Assembly (NCBI GenBank): GCA_022984795.1
Contig: JALIHJ010000042.1
Location: forward strand, 1 to 64,000
Reading direction: 5' to 3'
DNA: 64,000 nucleotides
Source of the DNA: Fabrea salina
Lineage: Eukaryota > Ciliophora > Heterotrichea > Heterotrichida > Fabreidae
The position numbers were made by a program, and so were the translations under genes. Position 1 is the stretch's first letter; every line of letters begins with the position of its first letter. This document shows positions 58,201 through 64,000 of this stretch, one piece after another. Under the pieces are notes generated by a model. That model did no database searches. It saw nothing but the letters and a program-made list of their open reading frames with translations, and was not told the origin of the DNA.

Positions 58201-61200
58201 AACAGAAAAGAACTTTTCGCGAGTGTTAGAAAACTGCATTAAAAACGGAAATCCCTTGTTGGTTGAAGACATTCCAGAGAAACTAGACGCTGCCTTAGAC
58301 CCTATTCTGGACAAAAACCTAATTCAGCAAGGAGCAGGTAGGTTTGCTTTGCGAATGGGCGACCAAGACATAGACTACGACACTAACTTTAAGCTGTACA
58401 TGACTACTAAGATGAGGAACCCCCACTACAAGCCTGACGTGAGTATCAGAACTACCTTGATAAACTTCACAGTGACTGTAGAAGGGCTTGAAGAGCAGTT
58501 GCTAGCAGCAGTGGTCACTAAAGAGCAGCCCTCAATTGAACGCAAGAAAACTGAACTGTTGATAGCAATGGCTAAAGACCAAAAGAGTCTAGTGAACGCA
58601 GAAGACACTATTTTGAGTTCTTTAACTGACTCCAAAGGAATGATTCTTGACGACCCCCAAATCATACAAACTCTGAAGAGCTCCAAAAAACTCAGCACTG
58701 AAATAGGCGAAAGGATGGTAACTGCTGAAGAAAACAAAAAAGAAGTAGAAGCAGCTTTTAAGCAGTACGAGTCAATAGCTGTGAGGGGCAGCATCCTTTA
58801 CTTTGTAATAGCTGACTTGTCTGAAATTGACCCTATGTACCAGTACTCTTTGTCTTACTTCACTAAGTTGTTCAACCAAGTAATTGACAACTCCAAGAAG
58901 TCCAAAGACATCCACGAAAGAATACAAATCCTCCTGAACTCCATTACTGAGTACATCTACATAAACGTTTGCAGGGGCTTGTTTAACGCCCACAAACTTA
59001 TTTTCAGCTTCTTGATAACTATTCAAATCCTGCGAAGGGAAGAAAAGATCACAGACGAAGAATGGAAGTTGTTTTTAAAAGGAGTCCCTATGATTCCTAA
59101 AGAGTTCACTATAACTCCTAACCCCAACTCTGAAAAGTTCACTGATAAGGCTTGGGACTTTGTCAACTACCTCCAAAACGTGGGTCAGGACTTCAAGGAC
59201 CCCCTTCTTGGCCAAGAAATCACCCAAAACGTGGACAAGTGGGCAGAGTGGGTTTCACAAAAGGAACCCCAGAACCACACAGTCCCTGAGCCCTACAGCG
59301 AACTCAGTTACTTCAGCAAGCTTCTGCTTATCAAAGCTTTCCGCGAAGAAAAAGTCATCTACATGATCAATCAGTTTGTAGAGTACCACATGGGAAAGAA
59401 GTTTGTGGAAGTGCCTCCCATCAACACTGATGAAGTCTATGCAGAAAGCAACTGCAAGTACCCCATCATATTTATCCTGAGCACAGGAGCAGACCCCATG
59501 AGTTTGATGACCAAATTGGCAGAAGAAAACGGATTCTTGGACAAAATGGACATAATCTCCCTAGGAAAAGGACAAGGAGAAAAAGCCAGGAAACTTATAG
59601 AGTCAAGCAGCAGGGCTGGAAAGTGGGTAGTACTGCAGAACTGCCACTTGGCTAAGTCCTGGATGCCCTCTTTAGAAACCATTGTGGAGTCTTTTGAAGA
59701 CCCCAAGTCCAATATCAACTCTAACTTTAGGTTACTGCTGACTTCTATGCCTAGAGACTACTTCCCTGTGCCAGTGCTTCAGAACGGAATAAAGATAACC
59801 AACGAGCCTCCAAAAGGAATCAAAGCTAACGTAGCACGCTCACTGAACAACCTTAGTGAAGAAGAACATGAGTCCTGTGTGAAGGTTAAAGAATGGAAAA
59901 AACTCCTGTTCAACTTAACCATGTTCCACGCTGTCATTCAAGAAAGACGCAAGTTCGGGCCTCTTGGCTGGAACATCAGGTACGAGTTCAACGAGTCAGA
60001 CTTAGAAACTTCAATTCTGATGCTTAAGAACTTTTTAGACACTGAAGAAGAAGCCATTCCTTGGGACGCAATTAAGTTTATGACTGGAGAAATCAACTAC
60101 GGAGGAAGGGTAACAGACGACTGGGACAGAAGGTGCTTGATGAACATTTTAAGGATATTTATCTGTCCTGAAGCACTTGGAGATAATTATAAGTTTTCTA
60201 GTTCAGGAGTGTTTTACTCACCGCCTATTACCAACTTAGAAGGCTACAAAGACTACGCTGAGTCACTGCCACTCGTGGACGAGCCTGAGATTTTTGGAAT
60301 GCACGATAATGCCAACATCAACTTCCAAATGCAAGAGTCCAACTTAATAGTTTCAACTGCCCTGTCCATCCAACCTAGGGACACCGGAAAAGGTTCCTCG
60401 GGGAAAAGCCCAGACGAAGTAGTGGACGAGCTTGCAGCCAAAATCAGCGAAGAACTTCCTCCCTTGATGGTTGAGTCAGAAGCAGACCCTAGTGTGTTTG
60501 CCAGAAACAAAGAAGGACTCATGGAGTCCTTAGGGACTTTTCTAGGCCAGGAAATGGTTAGGTTCAACAAGTTGCTTTCAGTGATGAAAAACTCCCTTGA
60601 AGAACTCAGAAAAGCAGTTAAAGGCATAGTGGTTATGTCAGACGAACTTGACATGATGTACTCTTGCATGCTCAACAACAAGGTTCCTGGGAACTGGGAA
60701 AAAGTAGCTTATCCTTCTCTGAGACCTTTAGCCAGTTGGGTGAACGACCTTAAAGAAAGGGTTGCTTTCTTGCGGAAATGGCTAGCTAAGGGCAAGCCTG
60801 AAGCTTACTGGCTGAGTTCTTTCTTTTTCCCACAGGGATTCTTGACTGCTGTTTTGCAGAACTTTTCTAGAAAGTACCAGATTCCTATTGACATCCTTAA
60901 CTTTTCTTTTGACTTCCAGCCTTTTTACGACATTAGCGAGATCACTGAAGTTCCTGACGACGGGTGCTTTATTTATGGACTGTACATGGAAGGCTGCAGG
61001 TGGGACATGCAGAGTTTGCAGTTAGAAGACTCGCATGTAGGAGAGATGTACGCTAACGCTCCAGTGATCTTTTTCTCGCCAGCTGAAAACTACAATCCTG
61101 ACCCTGAGGAGTATGCTATGCCTGTTTACAAAACTTCAGTTAGAGCAGGTACACTGAGCACTACTGGGCACTCTACTAACTTCATCATAGCCATTGACAC

Positions 61201-61270
61201 ACCTACTTCTAAGTTGCCCCAGTACTGGGTGCTCCAAGGCGCTGCTCTCCTGTGTCAGCTTAATGATTAA
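49286..61270 (+). CDS. Axonemal inner-arm dynein heavy chain
   Basis: A 3,994-residue open frame with no interruption over 12 kb, from the ATG at 49286 (MDPKKQLAQRL). Tail and linker occupy the first 1,300 residues. Four P-loops mark AAA1-4: GPAGTGKT near residue 1,339, GPATAGKT near 1,620, GNTGVGKT near 1,961 and GVGGCGKQ near 2,314. The stalk coiled coils flank a microtubule-binding domain around 2,600-2,850, then AAA5, AAA6 and the C-terminal domain (LPQYWVLQGAALLCQL end). Length and the AAA1 sequence (GAPAGPAGTGKTE, FDEFNRID-like LDEFNRIDIEVLSVIAQQL) fit single-headed inner-arm dyneins; the KMM after NCSEQITF recalls the DNAH6 group, at low confidence. It drives ciliary bending. AP-3 mu follows 13 nt later. 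Confidence 0.96.
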   Translation: MDPKKQLAQRLYLTPGRRLTPISKSFGKRPSESVDNKRPLNTLAPKMNSSVRPSKQVKLDPISPHIKHKITAKLPPEEKSANNSFVQEKKSTLGTKSKLRRESLPASDGRSSKKSLKIDKGTSPFEILHLIRFDPELADDFWYLNKKGDQYEFEFVNFENRDPDNYLTISSRGVTYFKNGESEFLTLEEWDREHTLYQRLKTINFFKQYKAWKNFSLWKNIRRRNMIKERANFLKNQLFFLDDTLRDPLLSMRTQTYRIMKSDIMDLSTEDVRTLDTFYSSQSQKRQELASKLEEIETTIKDLVSSACNRSMEEFQKQNRTTIQNKDESEDNKEPFLIGDETNKQMPYTQEAIIRTHYSKLSKYIKLCDYMIIDSKLGLSLNSVLKVLETFTAHEAEARKKLLPLLVINSNFEKFEILFDPSVDAIKECLEDGVLEGITVVCNNELLISSPEFRTYKHLLEKYEEMDFEDDIDLLQMAINDGEIRKIDEQIKSAVDRAFGKVVEYSKVFMPQLEIYNENENLDLEYYRTAELEEFKNAIEKYRQQIKEFSELQQVQKVGIMQLDSKNLKEKLKPNPKECLKKIENLMPELSYERASKLHNELTNANRKLAAVPKTVDEYIEYSKFLKETNSKMAEYSSRFTGVRDLNQLMEAYSIRYDEDTKQKFSDCLQALSNLRQRVDTASSRDDSDKIKFSKELRDKVVAIEKKVKEINEKLADDRISDREAQPGMLVLFLRDVGVAAEQCFEDSKAFAKFQEELEIERTDFEYVNEMRRDFKLKSDMWNALYEWSTKVNQWCNTPFKDIDVDQITKEVDQYYRIALRSRALEEQQNFVPQVLKERVEKLKNTMPAVVDLRSPALQDRHWEQIIELLKQKIDISDPSFTLQTLINMKVNDYKDEIADIALKAKKEMELEKQLNEIINSWENVEFQLKHDKDKDIYTLTALDDIITLLDDTQVAITSIMTNRFIAPLYDQVEPWQKKFSLFSNTLDEWMNVQKQWLYLENIFSSPDIIKQLPSEQKKFANINEEFQKLMRDVHERPIALQAATKPGLYKQLKDYNVKLELIQKALENYLDKKRKQFPRFFFLSNDELLEILAQAREPRAVQPHLRKIFESIYRLDFGPSEEIFAMFSAENEKVQLSRNLRARGDVEEWLNVLENDMVKSLKREMKEGFNTYDEGNRPEWVISSIAQVVSCVCNIMWTSNTEEALTSENSIEAMADWYENILSQLEDLTHLVRTDLNDIERRSVVALVTQDVHNRDIVESLKDNEISNVHDFRWQQQLRYYFNTESDECTIKQVNSVLYYGYEYMGATTRLVITPLTDRCWMTITGALGIKLGSAPAGPAGTGKTESVKDLAKALGQYCVVFNCSEQITFKMMETLFLGLCNTGAWSCLDEFNRIDIEVLSVIAQQLRTIKNARWEGKEEFFLDDKQSKLVDTMGVFITMNPGYAGRTELPDNLKVLFRPVSMMVPDYTLIAEIMLFAEGFSEAKNLSGKMTKLYKLSSEQLSQQDHYDFGMRAVKSVLNMAGALKRKDPDLSEEVVLIRAMRDSNVPKFLKEDLVLFYAIVQDLFPGVEVPYVDYGELAQAIKEIINREKLQHEPKFVEKVIQLYETFAVRFGVMIVGPATAGKTTCYKTLASSMTYLRKELKSKNEGFQEVEHKIINPKAINMGELYGEYNEFTQDWKDGLASSIMRNYSEREDKNRRWVVFDGPVDALWIENMNTVLDDNMMLCLANGQRIKLKHEMRMLFEVQDLAVASPATVSRCGMVYMDLEAVGWKAYMTTWVEKNLEEWTEEMRDSLKLLFDKYVERALHFIRKGLTEPIPTTDMSLVMSCCSLIKSLTNPEVCPRVKDEFEHFKKYLEKIFMFCCVWTVGGALDYSSTLKFENFMTGEFSFDLPKGSLYDSYVSSDKPGGGYIAWEKIKPDFIYDPSMSYFELVVPTKDTVRFSYILNTQIKVQKPVFITGNTGVGKTVIVSDTLYYMKENENSFPVFLTFSAQTSSIQTQSSILSKLDSKRKDMVGGPGGKKVVLMIDDVNMPAVEVYGAQPPIELLRQYCDLNYIYDRGQHFPIQIIDTTLVCCAAPPEGGRNPLTPRFTRHFHVMCIPPTSEDSMNLIFKTILDGFFQIFKPEIQSLSGNIVQATINIYNTISKELLPTPAKSHYTFNLRDLSKVFQGILMGDFRIMTEPESMIRLWIHETSRVFHDRLINDQDKNWFNNQIVRQVGQIFRKDWTHEDIFEGTPILFGDFMKGDLEAEDRNYEEITNFQKLTDVMYRLLDDYNYSGASTQMNLVFFQDALEHLCRICRILRQPRGNAMLVGVGGCGKQSLTRLAAHICNCRCFQIQITKSYGIGDFREDLKTLFKQAGGPEELPTVFLLSDTQLVVESMLEDINNILNTGEVPSLFQKEELEEIENDLRPIAAERKVFDNMYNFFIQRVRENLHIVLCMSPVGETLRVRMRMFPSLVNCCTIDWVNPWPEDALLSVSRNKMKELQLEVQKEEAERLKEALSQSCVYVHTSVLETAEEFHQALSRKIYITPKSYLDMIALYFQVLESKSAELSKARSKYMLGVETIKVTNEEVYKMQEDLQKLQPELEVKRKEAEELSAVVEKDTIEANKVKEEVEAEEKEVSAQTEEVQKLQQQAQADLDEAIPVLEAATKALDQINPRDIAEIKSFTAPAALIKYTLEAVSILLQEKTDWDSIKKTLQAGFIDRLKNYPKDNIPNTVLSKIRKKIKDNEDFTVEKVGAVNTASKSLCLWIYAIEKYATVSLEVAPKRKKLEEMNSELKEAASKLAVTQARLQKELDKVADLEAKRQAVLDERDRLNQEAETTRIRLERASVLTGSLQEENLRWQQQAEKLAGQMRNVVGDTFLSAACISYYGPFTGVYRNQLVEGWLNKCTELDISVTPGFDLKDVMVDPMTVREWNIQSLPADTVSINNGVLVTACDRWPLLIDPQEQANRWIKKLEEKNSIKVCKQTEKNFSRVLENCIKNGNPLLVEDIPEKLDAALDPILDKNLIQQGAGRFALRMGDQDIDYDTNFKLYMTTKMRNPHYKPDVSIRTTLINFTVTVEGLEEQLLAAVVTKEQPSIERKKTELLIAMAKDQKSLVNAEDTILSSLTDSKGMILDDPQIIQTLKSSKKLSTEIGERMVTAEENKKEVEAAFKQYESIAVRGSILYFVIADLSEIDPMYQYSLSYFTKLFNQVIDNSKKSKDIHERIQILLNSITEYIYINVCRGLFNAHKLIFSFLITIQILRREEKITDEEWKLFLKGVPMIPKEFTITPNPNSEKFTDKAWDFVNYLQNVGQDFKDPLLGQEITQNVDKWAEWVSQKEPQNHTVPEPYSELSYFSKLLLIKAFREEKVIYMINQFVEYHMGKKFVEVPPINTDEVYAESNCKYPIIFILSTGADPMSLMTKLAEENGFLDKMDIISLGKGQGEKARKLIESSSRAGKWVVLQNCHLAKSWMPSLETIVESFEDPKSNINSNFRLLLTSMPRDYFPVPVLQNGIKITNEPPKGIKANVARSLNNLSEEEHESCVKVKEWKKLLFNLTMFHAVIQERRKFGPLGWNIRYEFNESDLETSILMLKNFLDTEEEAIPWDAIKFMTGEINYGGRVTDDWDRRCLMNILRIFICPEALGDNYKFSSSGVFYSPPITNLEGYKDYAESLPLVDEPEIFGMHDNANINFQMQESNLIVSTALSIQPRDTGKGSSGKSPDEVVDELAAKISEELPPLMVESEADPSVFARNKEGLMESLGTFLGQEMVRFNKLLSVMKNSLEELRKAVKGIVVMSDELDMMYSCMLNNKVPGNWEKVAYPSLRPLASWVNDLKERVAFLRKWLAKGKPEAYWLSSFFFPQGFLTAVLQNFSRKYQIPIDILNFSFDFQPFYDISEITEVPDDGCFIYGLYMEGCRWDMQSLQLEDSHVGEMYANAPVIFFSPAENYNPDPEEYAMPVYKTSVRAGTLSTTGHSTNFIIAIDTPTSKLPQYWVLQGAALLCQLND

Positions 61271-61283
61271 CTAATAAAACGGC

Positions 61284-62519
61284 ATGTTTGAGAGTTTTTT
61301 GCTTTTAAGCTCTACAGGCGACACACTCTTAGAGAAGCACTACAGAGAAAGCCTAAGAAGCGTAGTTGACAAGTTCATCTCTGTAAAGAACACTAGTGGA
61401 CTTGTAACCATGGTTGACGAATACGCTTGTGCAAAGGTAGAGATGAACGACGTGATCTTCTTAGCGATACTCAAAGAAGAAACCCAAGTTACAGTGGTGA
61501 TTGAAATGATTTACTTGCTAATTGAAGTGATCAAAAGCTCGCTAGGAAAGGTAGAAGCAGAAAAAATTCGCGAAAACTTTAGTGGAGTTTTGTTGGCTTT
61601 GGAAGAACTAATTGAATTGGGAGGGCCCTTTACCTCTCAGGTACACATTCTGGGCCACTTCTTAAGGAAACCGAGTTTCTTCCAAAAGTTCAAGTCTAAG
61701 TCTGACAACTACTTAGAAGACTCCACTTCAAATGAGCAGATGTGCGAAGCTCCTTGGCGGCCTCGGAACCTGCGCTACACCCTTAACGAAATCTTAGTAG
61801 ATGTAATAGAGTACGCTAACTGCACCATGGACAAGCACTGGAACCTAGTTAGAAGTGACTTAGTAGGTCACATACAAGTAAACGCTTCGCTTTCAGGAAT
61901 GCCTGAACTAACTATGTATCTGCACACTCCGCGTAACTTCCTTTCGTACAGTTTCCACTCTTCAGTGATTCCTAGGAAAAAAAGGTTCCAAGAAGAAAGA
62001 GCTATAGTGTTTACGCCTTTAGACAGCAAATTCGTAGTGTTTAAGTACTGGATGCACGAACTCACTCCCAGTCTCCCTTTTAAAATCACTCCTGAAATCA
62101 CTTACGAAGAAGAAGCTATGAAACTCCAAATCAAAGCTGAAAGCAAAATGGTGCTAACTGAAAGACCTAAAGTGGAGGAGTTCAAAGTTAGCTTTCTGCT
62201 GCCTAAAGTGTGCAGCACTCCTTCAGTAGCTGTGAACTTAGGCAGTTTTGAAATGGAAGGAAGCAAAGCTGTGTGGAACATTGGCAACTTAAACACAGAA
62301 AAACCATCAATGCTTAACGGCAGAGTTCCCTTTCCTAAGGAGTTTGCTCCAGTTATTAAAGAAACCCAGATGAGTTTAGAAGTGAACTTTTTAGTAATTG
62401 GCCACTCAGCCTCAGAAACAAGAGTGGAAAAAGTACTTGCAAAAGGAGAGTCTTACTCGCCTTACAAAGGAGCAAGGTGCGTTTTTCACTCTGGAAAGTT
62501 TGAAGTAAGAATGAATTAA
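61284..62519 (+). CDS. AP3M: AP-3 complex medium (mu) subunit
   Basis: 411 residues, near the 418 of animal AP3M1. The N-terminal longin-like domain (MFESFLLLSSTGDTLLEKHY) is followed by the mu homology domain, with PWRPRNLRYTLNEILVDVIE, QVNASLSGMPELTMYLHTPR, SFHSSVIPRKKRFQEERAIVF and GESYSPYKGARCVF. These align with AP3M rather than AP1M/AP2M. AP-3 sorts YxxPhi cargo from endosomes to lysosomes and related organelles. The gene's last bases overlap the stop of the small opposite-strand ORF by 3 nt. Confidence 0.93.
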   Translation: MFESFLLLSSTGDTLLEKHYRESLRSVVDKFISVKNTSGLVTMVDEYACAKVEMNDVIFLAILKEETQVTVVIEMIYLLIEVIKSSLGKVEAEKIRENFSGVLLALEELIELGGPFTSQVHILGHFLRKPSFFQKFKSKSDNYLEDSTSNEQMCEAPWRPRNLRYTLNEILVDVIEYANCTMDKHWNLVRSDLVGHIQVNASLSGMPELTMYLHTPRNFLSYSFHSSVIPRKKRFQEERAIVFTPLDSKFVVFKYWMHELTPSLPFKITPEITYEEEAMKLQIKAESKMVLTERPKVEEFKVSFLLPKVCSTPSVAVNLGSFEMEGSKAVWNIGNLNTEKPSMLNGRVPFPKEFAPVIKETQMSLEVNFLVIGHSASETRVEKVLAKGESYSPYKGARCVFHSGKFEVRMN

Positions 62520-62692
62520 GTTGAAAATAAGTAAGAAAGGTAAAGAACAGTTTCAGACTGCTTGTAGTGAGACCTAGGCAGGGGATGGGTAGCTTCTGTC
62601 ATGCTAGTTAAGGTGTTTAGGGTTTGATTTAGTTGCTTTTCTAGTTCCTGGATTCTGAGTTTTTGTCTTTGCACCACTTCGTTAACTTCCAT
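62516..62692 (-). CDS. Very small coiled-coil ORF
   Basis: A 58-residue frame with a good ATG context (TTAAATGGAAG). The first 30 residues form a coil (MEVNEVVQRQKLRIQELEKQ and on), followed by a short hydrophilic part and a hydrophobic end (ETVLYLSYLFST). Support is moderate: it fills the gap between AP-3 mu and the BAR-like gene, has coding-like composition, and starts 10 nt after the upstream gene's stop on the same strand. Its stop overlaps the stop of AP-3 mu. Translation is unproven. Confidence 0.5.
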   Translation of the reverse strand: MEVNEVVQRQKLRIQELEKQLNQTLNTLTSMTEATHPLPRSHYKQSETVLYLSYLFST

Positions 62693-62702
62693 TTAATTAC
62701 TA

Positions 62703-63809
62703 TTACACAAAACCACAGCACTTCCTTTTGCTGACTTTTTTGGGTTTACTTGGCCTAATCTGGTGCCTAGGACTTTGCATAGTGATTTCCATACTTAAAG
62801 CTGGCGAGTCTGTTCTAGGGTTGGTTTCTTGTTTGAGTGTTTTTTTAGGCTCTTTTTTAAGCTCAGGTTCAAATCCGTTTGAAGCAAACAAGCTTTCCAC
62901 TAAAATGCTTGATCCTTGCTCTTTCTCTTCCCAGTGAGTGTTGAGTCCCTCTGCAAAGTTGCTTAGGATCTGGTCTATGTTTATGCTTTTGCGGGCTAAA
63001 CAGTTTGCTTTTTCGCATTTGTCTTTGACTTCCTGGACTTGTTCTTCGTCGTTGGTGTCAGTGTTTTTTAAGTCTTCAATATTTGACTCAGCTTCTTCAA
63101 TGCATCCCATGAGTCTTGAAAGTTTAACTTGGGTGTCTTCGATGTTTTGGGTCAGGTCTTTGATTTCTAGCCAGATTTCAGTTTGTTCGCGTACAAGTGA
63201 GTGGAGTTTATTAGAGGTGTTGGCAACTTGCTTTTCAAAGCAGACTAAGTCGTAGGCTTCAAGAAGCCACTTACACAGAGGCAAAAACTCTTCTTGGATT
63301 TTAGAGTCTCTGACCATAAGTGCTAAGTTGTGCTTTCTTTGAATATGGTGGACTGAGTCGAGTTCTTCTTGGCCTACTAAGGCAGCTGAAAAGTTCTTTA
63401 GGGCTTCTTGGAAAGGGTAAAAGTCCCTAATTAGTCTCTATGTAAAAGGTACCTTAAACCAACTCCAGGACGTTTCTGCAAACCCAAGCATTTTGCAAAT
63501 CCCTCCACTGATTTCTTGAATAAGTGCCATTGAGTTCCCTAGTTCTATGATGCTTTTAACTTGGTACTTGTGGACTGAGTCAGCTATAAACTTAAGCTCT
63601 TTCGCAGATTTTTTGGCTTTGGCAACTATTAGGTAGTGGTTTTTCTCGTTTTCTTGAATGTTTGACTTGCTTTTTTTAAGTTGGAGTTGTAATGAGTTGA
63701 GCTCAGCTTTAAAGCTCCACAAAGCTAACTTGTTGGACTCGATGCCTCTTTTGCAGTCATTTATTAGGTTCTGTTGTTCTTTGAGTAATCCTTTTATTAA
63801 ATCTGACAT
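62703..63809 (-). CDS. BAR/sorting-nexin-like coiled-coil protein
   Basis: Two exons with a 15-nt intron (63438-63452) give 363 residues. The protein is helical for 270 residues with coiled-coil character: LIKGLLKEQQNLINDCKRGI, KFIADSVHKYQVKSIIELGN, FYPFQEALKNFSAALVGQEE, LALMVRDSKIQEEFLPLCKW, YDLVCFEKQVANTSNKLHSL. The three long helices and positions of FPFQ and L.L..L. suggest a BAR-domain dimer as in SNX proteins, which bends or tubulates membranes; no PX domain is present. The C-terminus is disordered and basic and ends KRKCCGFV, where the Cys pair could be lipidated. The family assignment is tentative. Confidence 0.72.
63438..63452 (-). other. 15-nt intron in BAR-like gene
   Basis: GTACCTTTTACATAG on the minus strand. 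Phase 0; joins SWSWFK to RLIRDFYPFQ. Retention ends in TAG. Confidence 0.9.
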
Positions 63810-63848
63810 TCTAATATGTAATTAAAGGTTTAAATTAAGAAATTATAA

Positions 63849-64000
63849 ATGCAGCACTCTAGAAGTACTCTGCAAGTTAGTGGAGACTCTAAACCAAGTC
63901 TTAGAAGACAAGACAATTTATTGACTTTTGTGTAAGTTACAACTAGGAAGTTCAGTGATGAACGTAGAAACCGAGTAAAAAACGGAACTAGACTAAAGCA
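63849..64000 (+). CDS. Start of a gene cut by the window edge
   Basis: ATG at 63849 preceded by AATTATAA. Exon 1 (83 nt) encodes a Ser/Arg-rich start (MQHSRSTLQVSGDSKPSLRR). A 15-nt intron at 63932-63946 restores the frame, and the second exon stays open to the edge (KFSDERRNRVKNGTRLK). Too little is visible to name it. It is divergent from the BAR-like gene with 39 nt between starts. Confidence 0.65.
63932..63946 (+). other. 15-nt intron in edge gene
   Basis: GTAAGTTACAACTAG. Phase 2; GT+G gives Val and an open frame to the window edge. Retention gives TAA. Confidence 0.85.

Overview
The window is the left end of a macronuclear chromosome from a heterotrich ciliate, most likely Stentor or a close relative. 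It opens with about 1.2 kb of CCCTAACA telomere repeats. Eleven introns can be placed and every one is exactly 15 nt (GTA...AG with A at position 10), which is the hallmark of Stentor. All three stop codons appear to be true stops. The 12 kb dynein gene and many other long genes read with TGG tryptophans and no in-frame TGA, and one gene ends on TGA. This argues against Blepharisma (TGA = Trp) and Condylostoma (all stops reassigned). The genus call is inference from these features; no sequence search was run.

Layout. 1-1218 is telomere. 1219-3276 is an AT-rich, stop-rich subtelomere with no supportable gene. 3277-4734 holds a membrane P-loop ATPase. 4735-7484 is a second gene-poor stretch with a decayed protein-coding region flanked by two diverged direct repeats. 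From 7485 to the right edge the sequence is almost wall-to-wall genes on both strands. In order they are: a Cys-rich HExxH protein with an apparent +1 frameshift, WDR59 (GATOR2), a cyclin-Y-like cyclin, a coiled-coil protein, a Gpt2/Sct1-type acyltransferase, a degenerate kinesin, an unknown protein, a short VPS13-like protein, an ER thioredoxin-fold protein, a small two-span membrane protein, a PA-VSR-LNR-TM-RING receptor, a C2H2 protein, a helical protein, a TPR-SET methyltransferase, PAM18/TIM14, a secreted Cys-rich protein, a small membrane protein, two coiled-coil proteins, a serine carboxypeptidase, an NSMAF/FAN-like BEACH protein, 14-3-3, adenylate kinase, a FAM161-like protein, MED7, a BET-type bromodomain protein, a small membrane protein, a coiled-coil protein, MCM7, a C2H2-LRR protein, a UBE2D/Ubc4-like E2, an axonemal dynein heavy chain, AP-3 mu, a tiny coiled-coil ORF, a BAR-like coiled-coil protein, and the start of another gene.

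The genes are housekeeping, ciliary and membrane-traffic functions without an obvious shared pathway. The striking property is compaction: same-strand neighbours are separated by as little as 3 nt, one divergent pair by 9 nt, and convergent genes abut or overlap. The points most worth following are the CUU-AGU-U site at an apparent +1 frameshift, the receptor that joins a plant-VSR-like luminal region to Notch-type LNRs and a cytoplasmic RING, the uniform 15-nt introns, and the repeat-flanked pseudogene region near the chromosome end.
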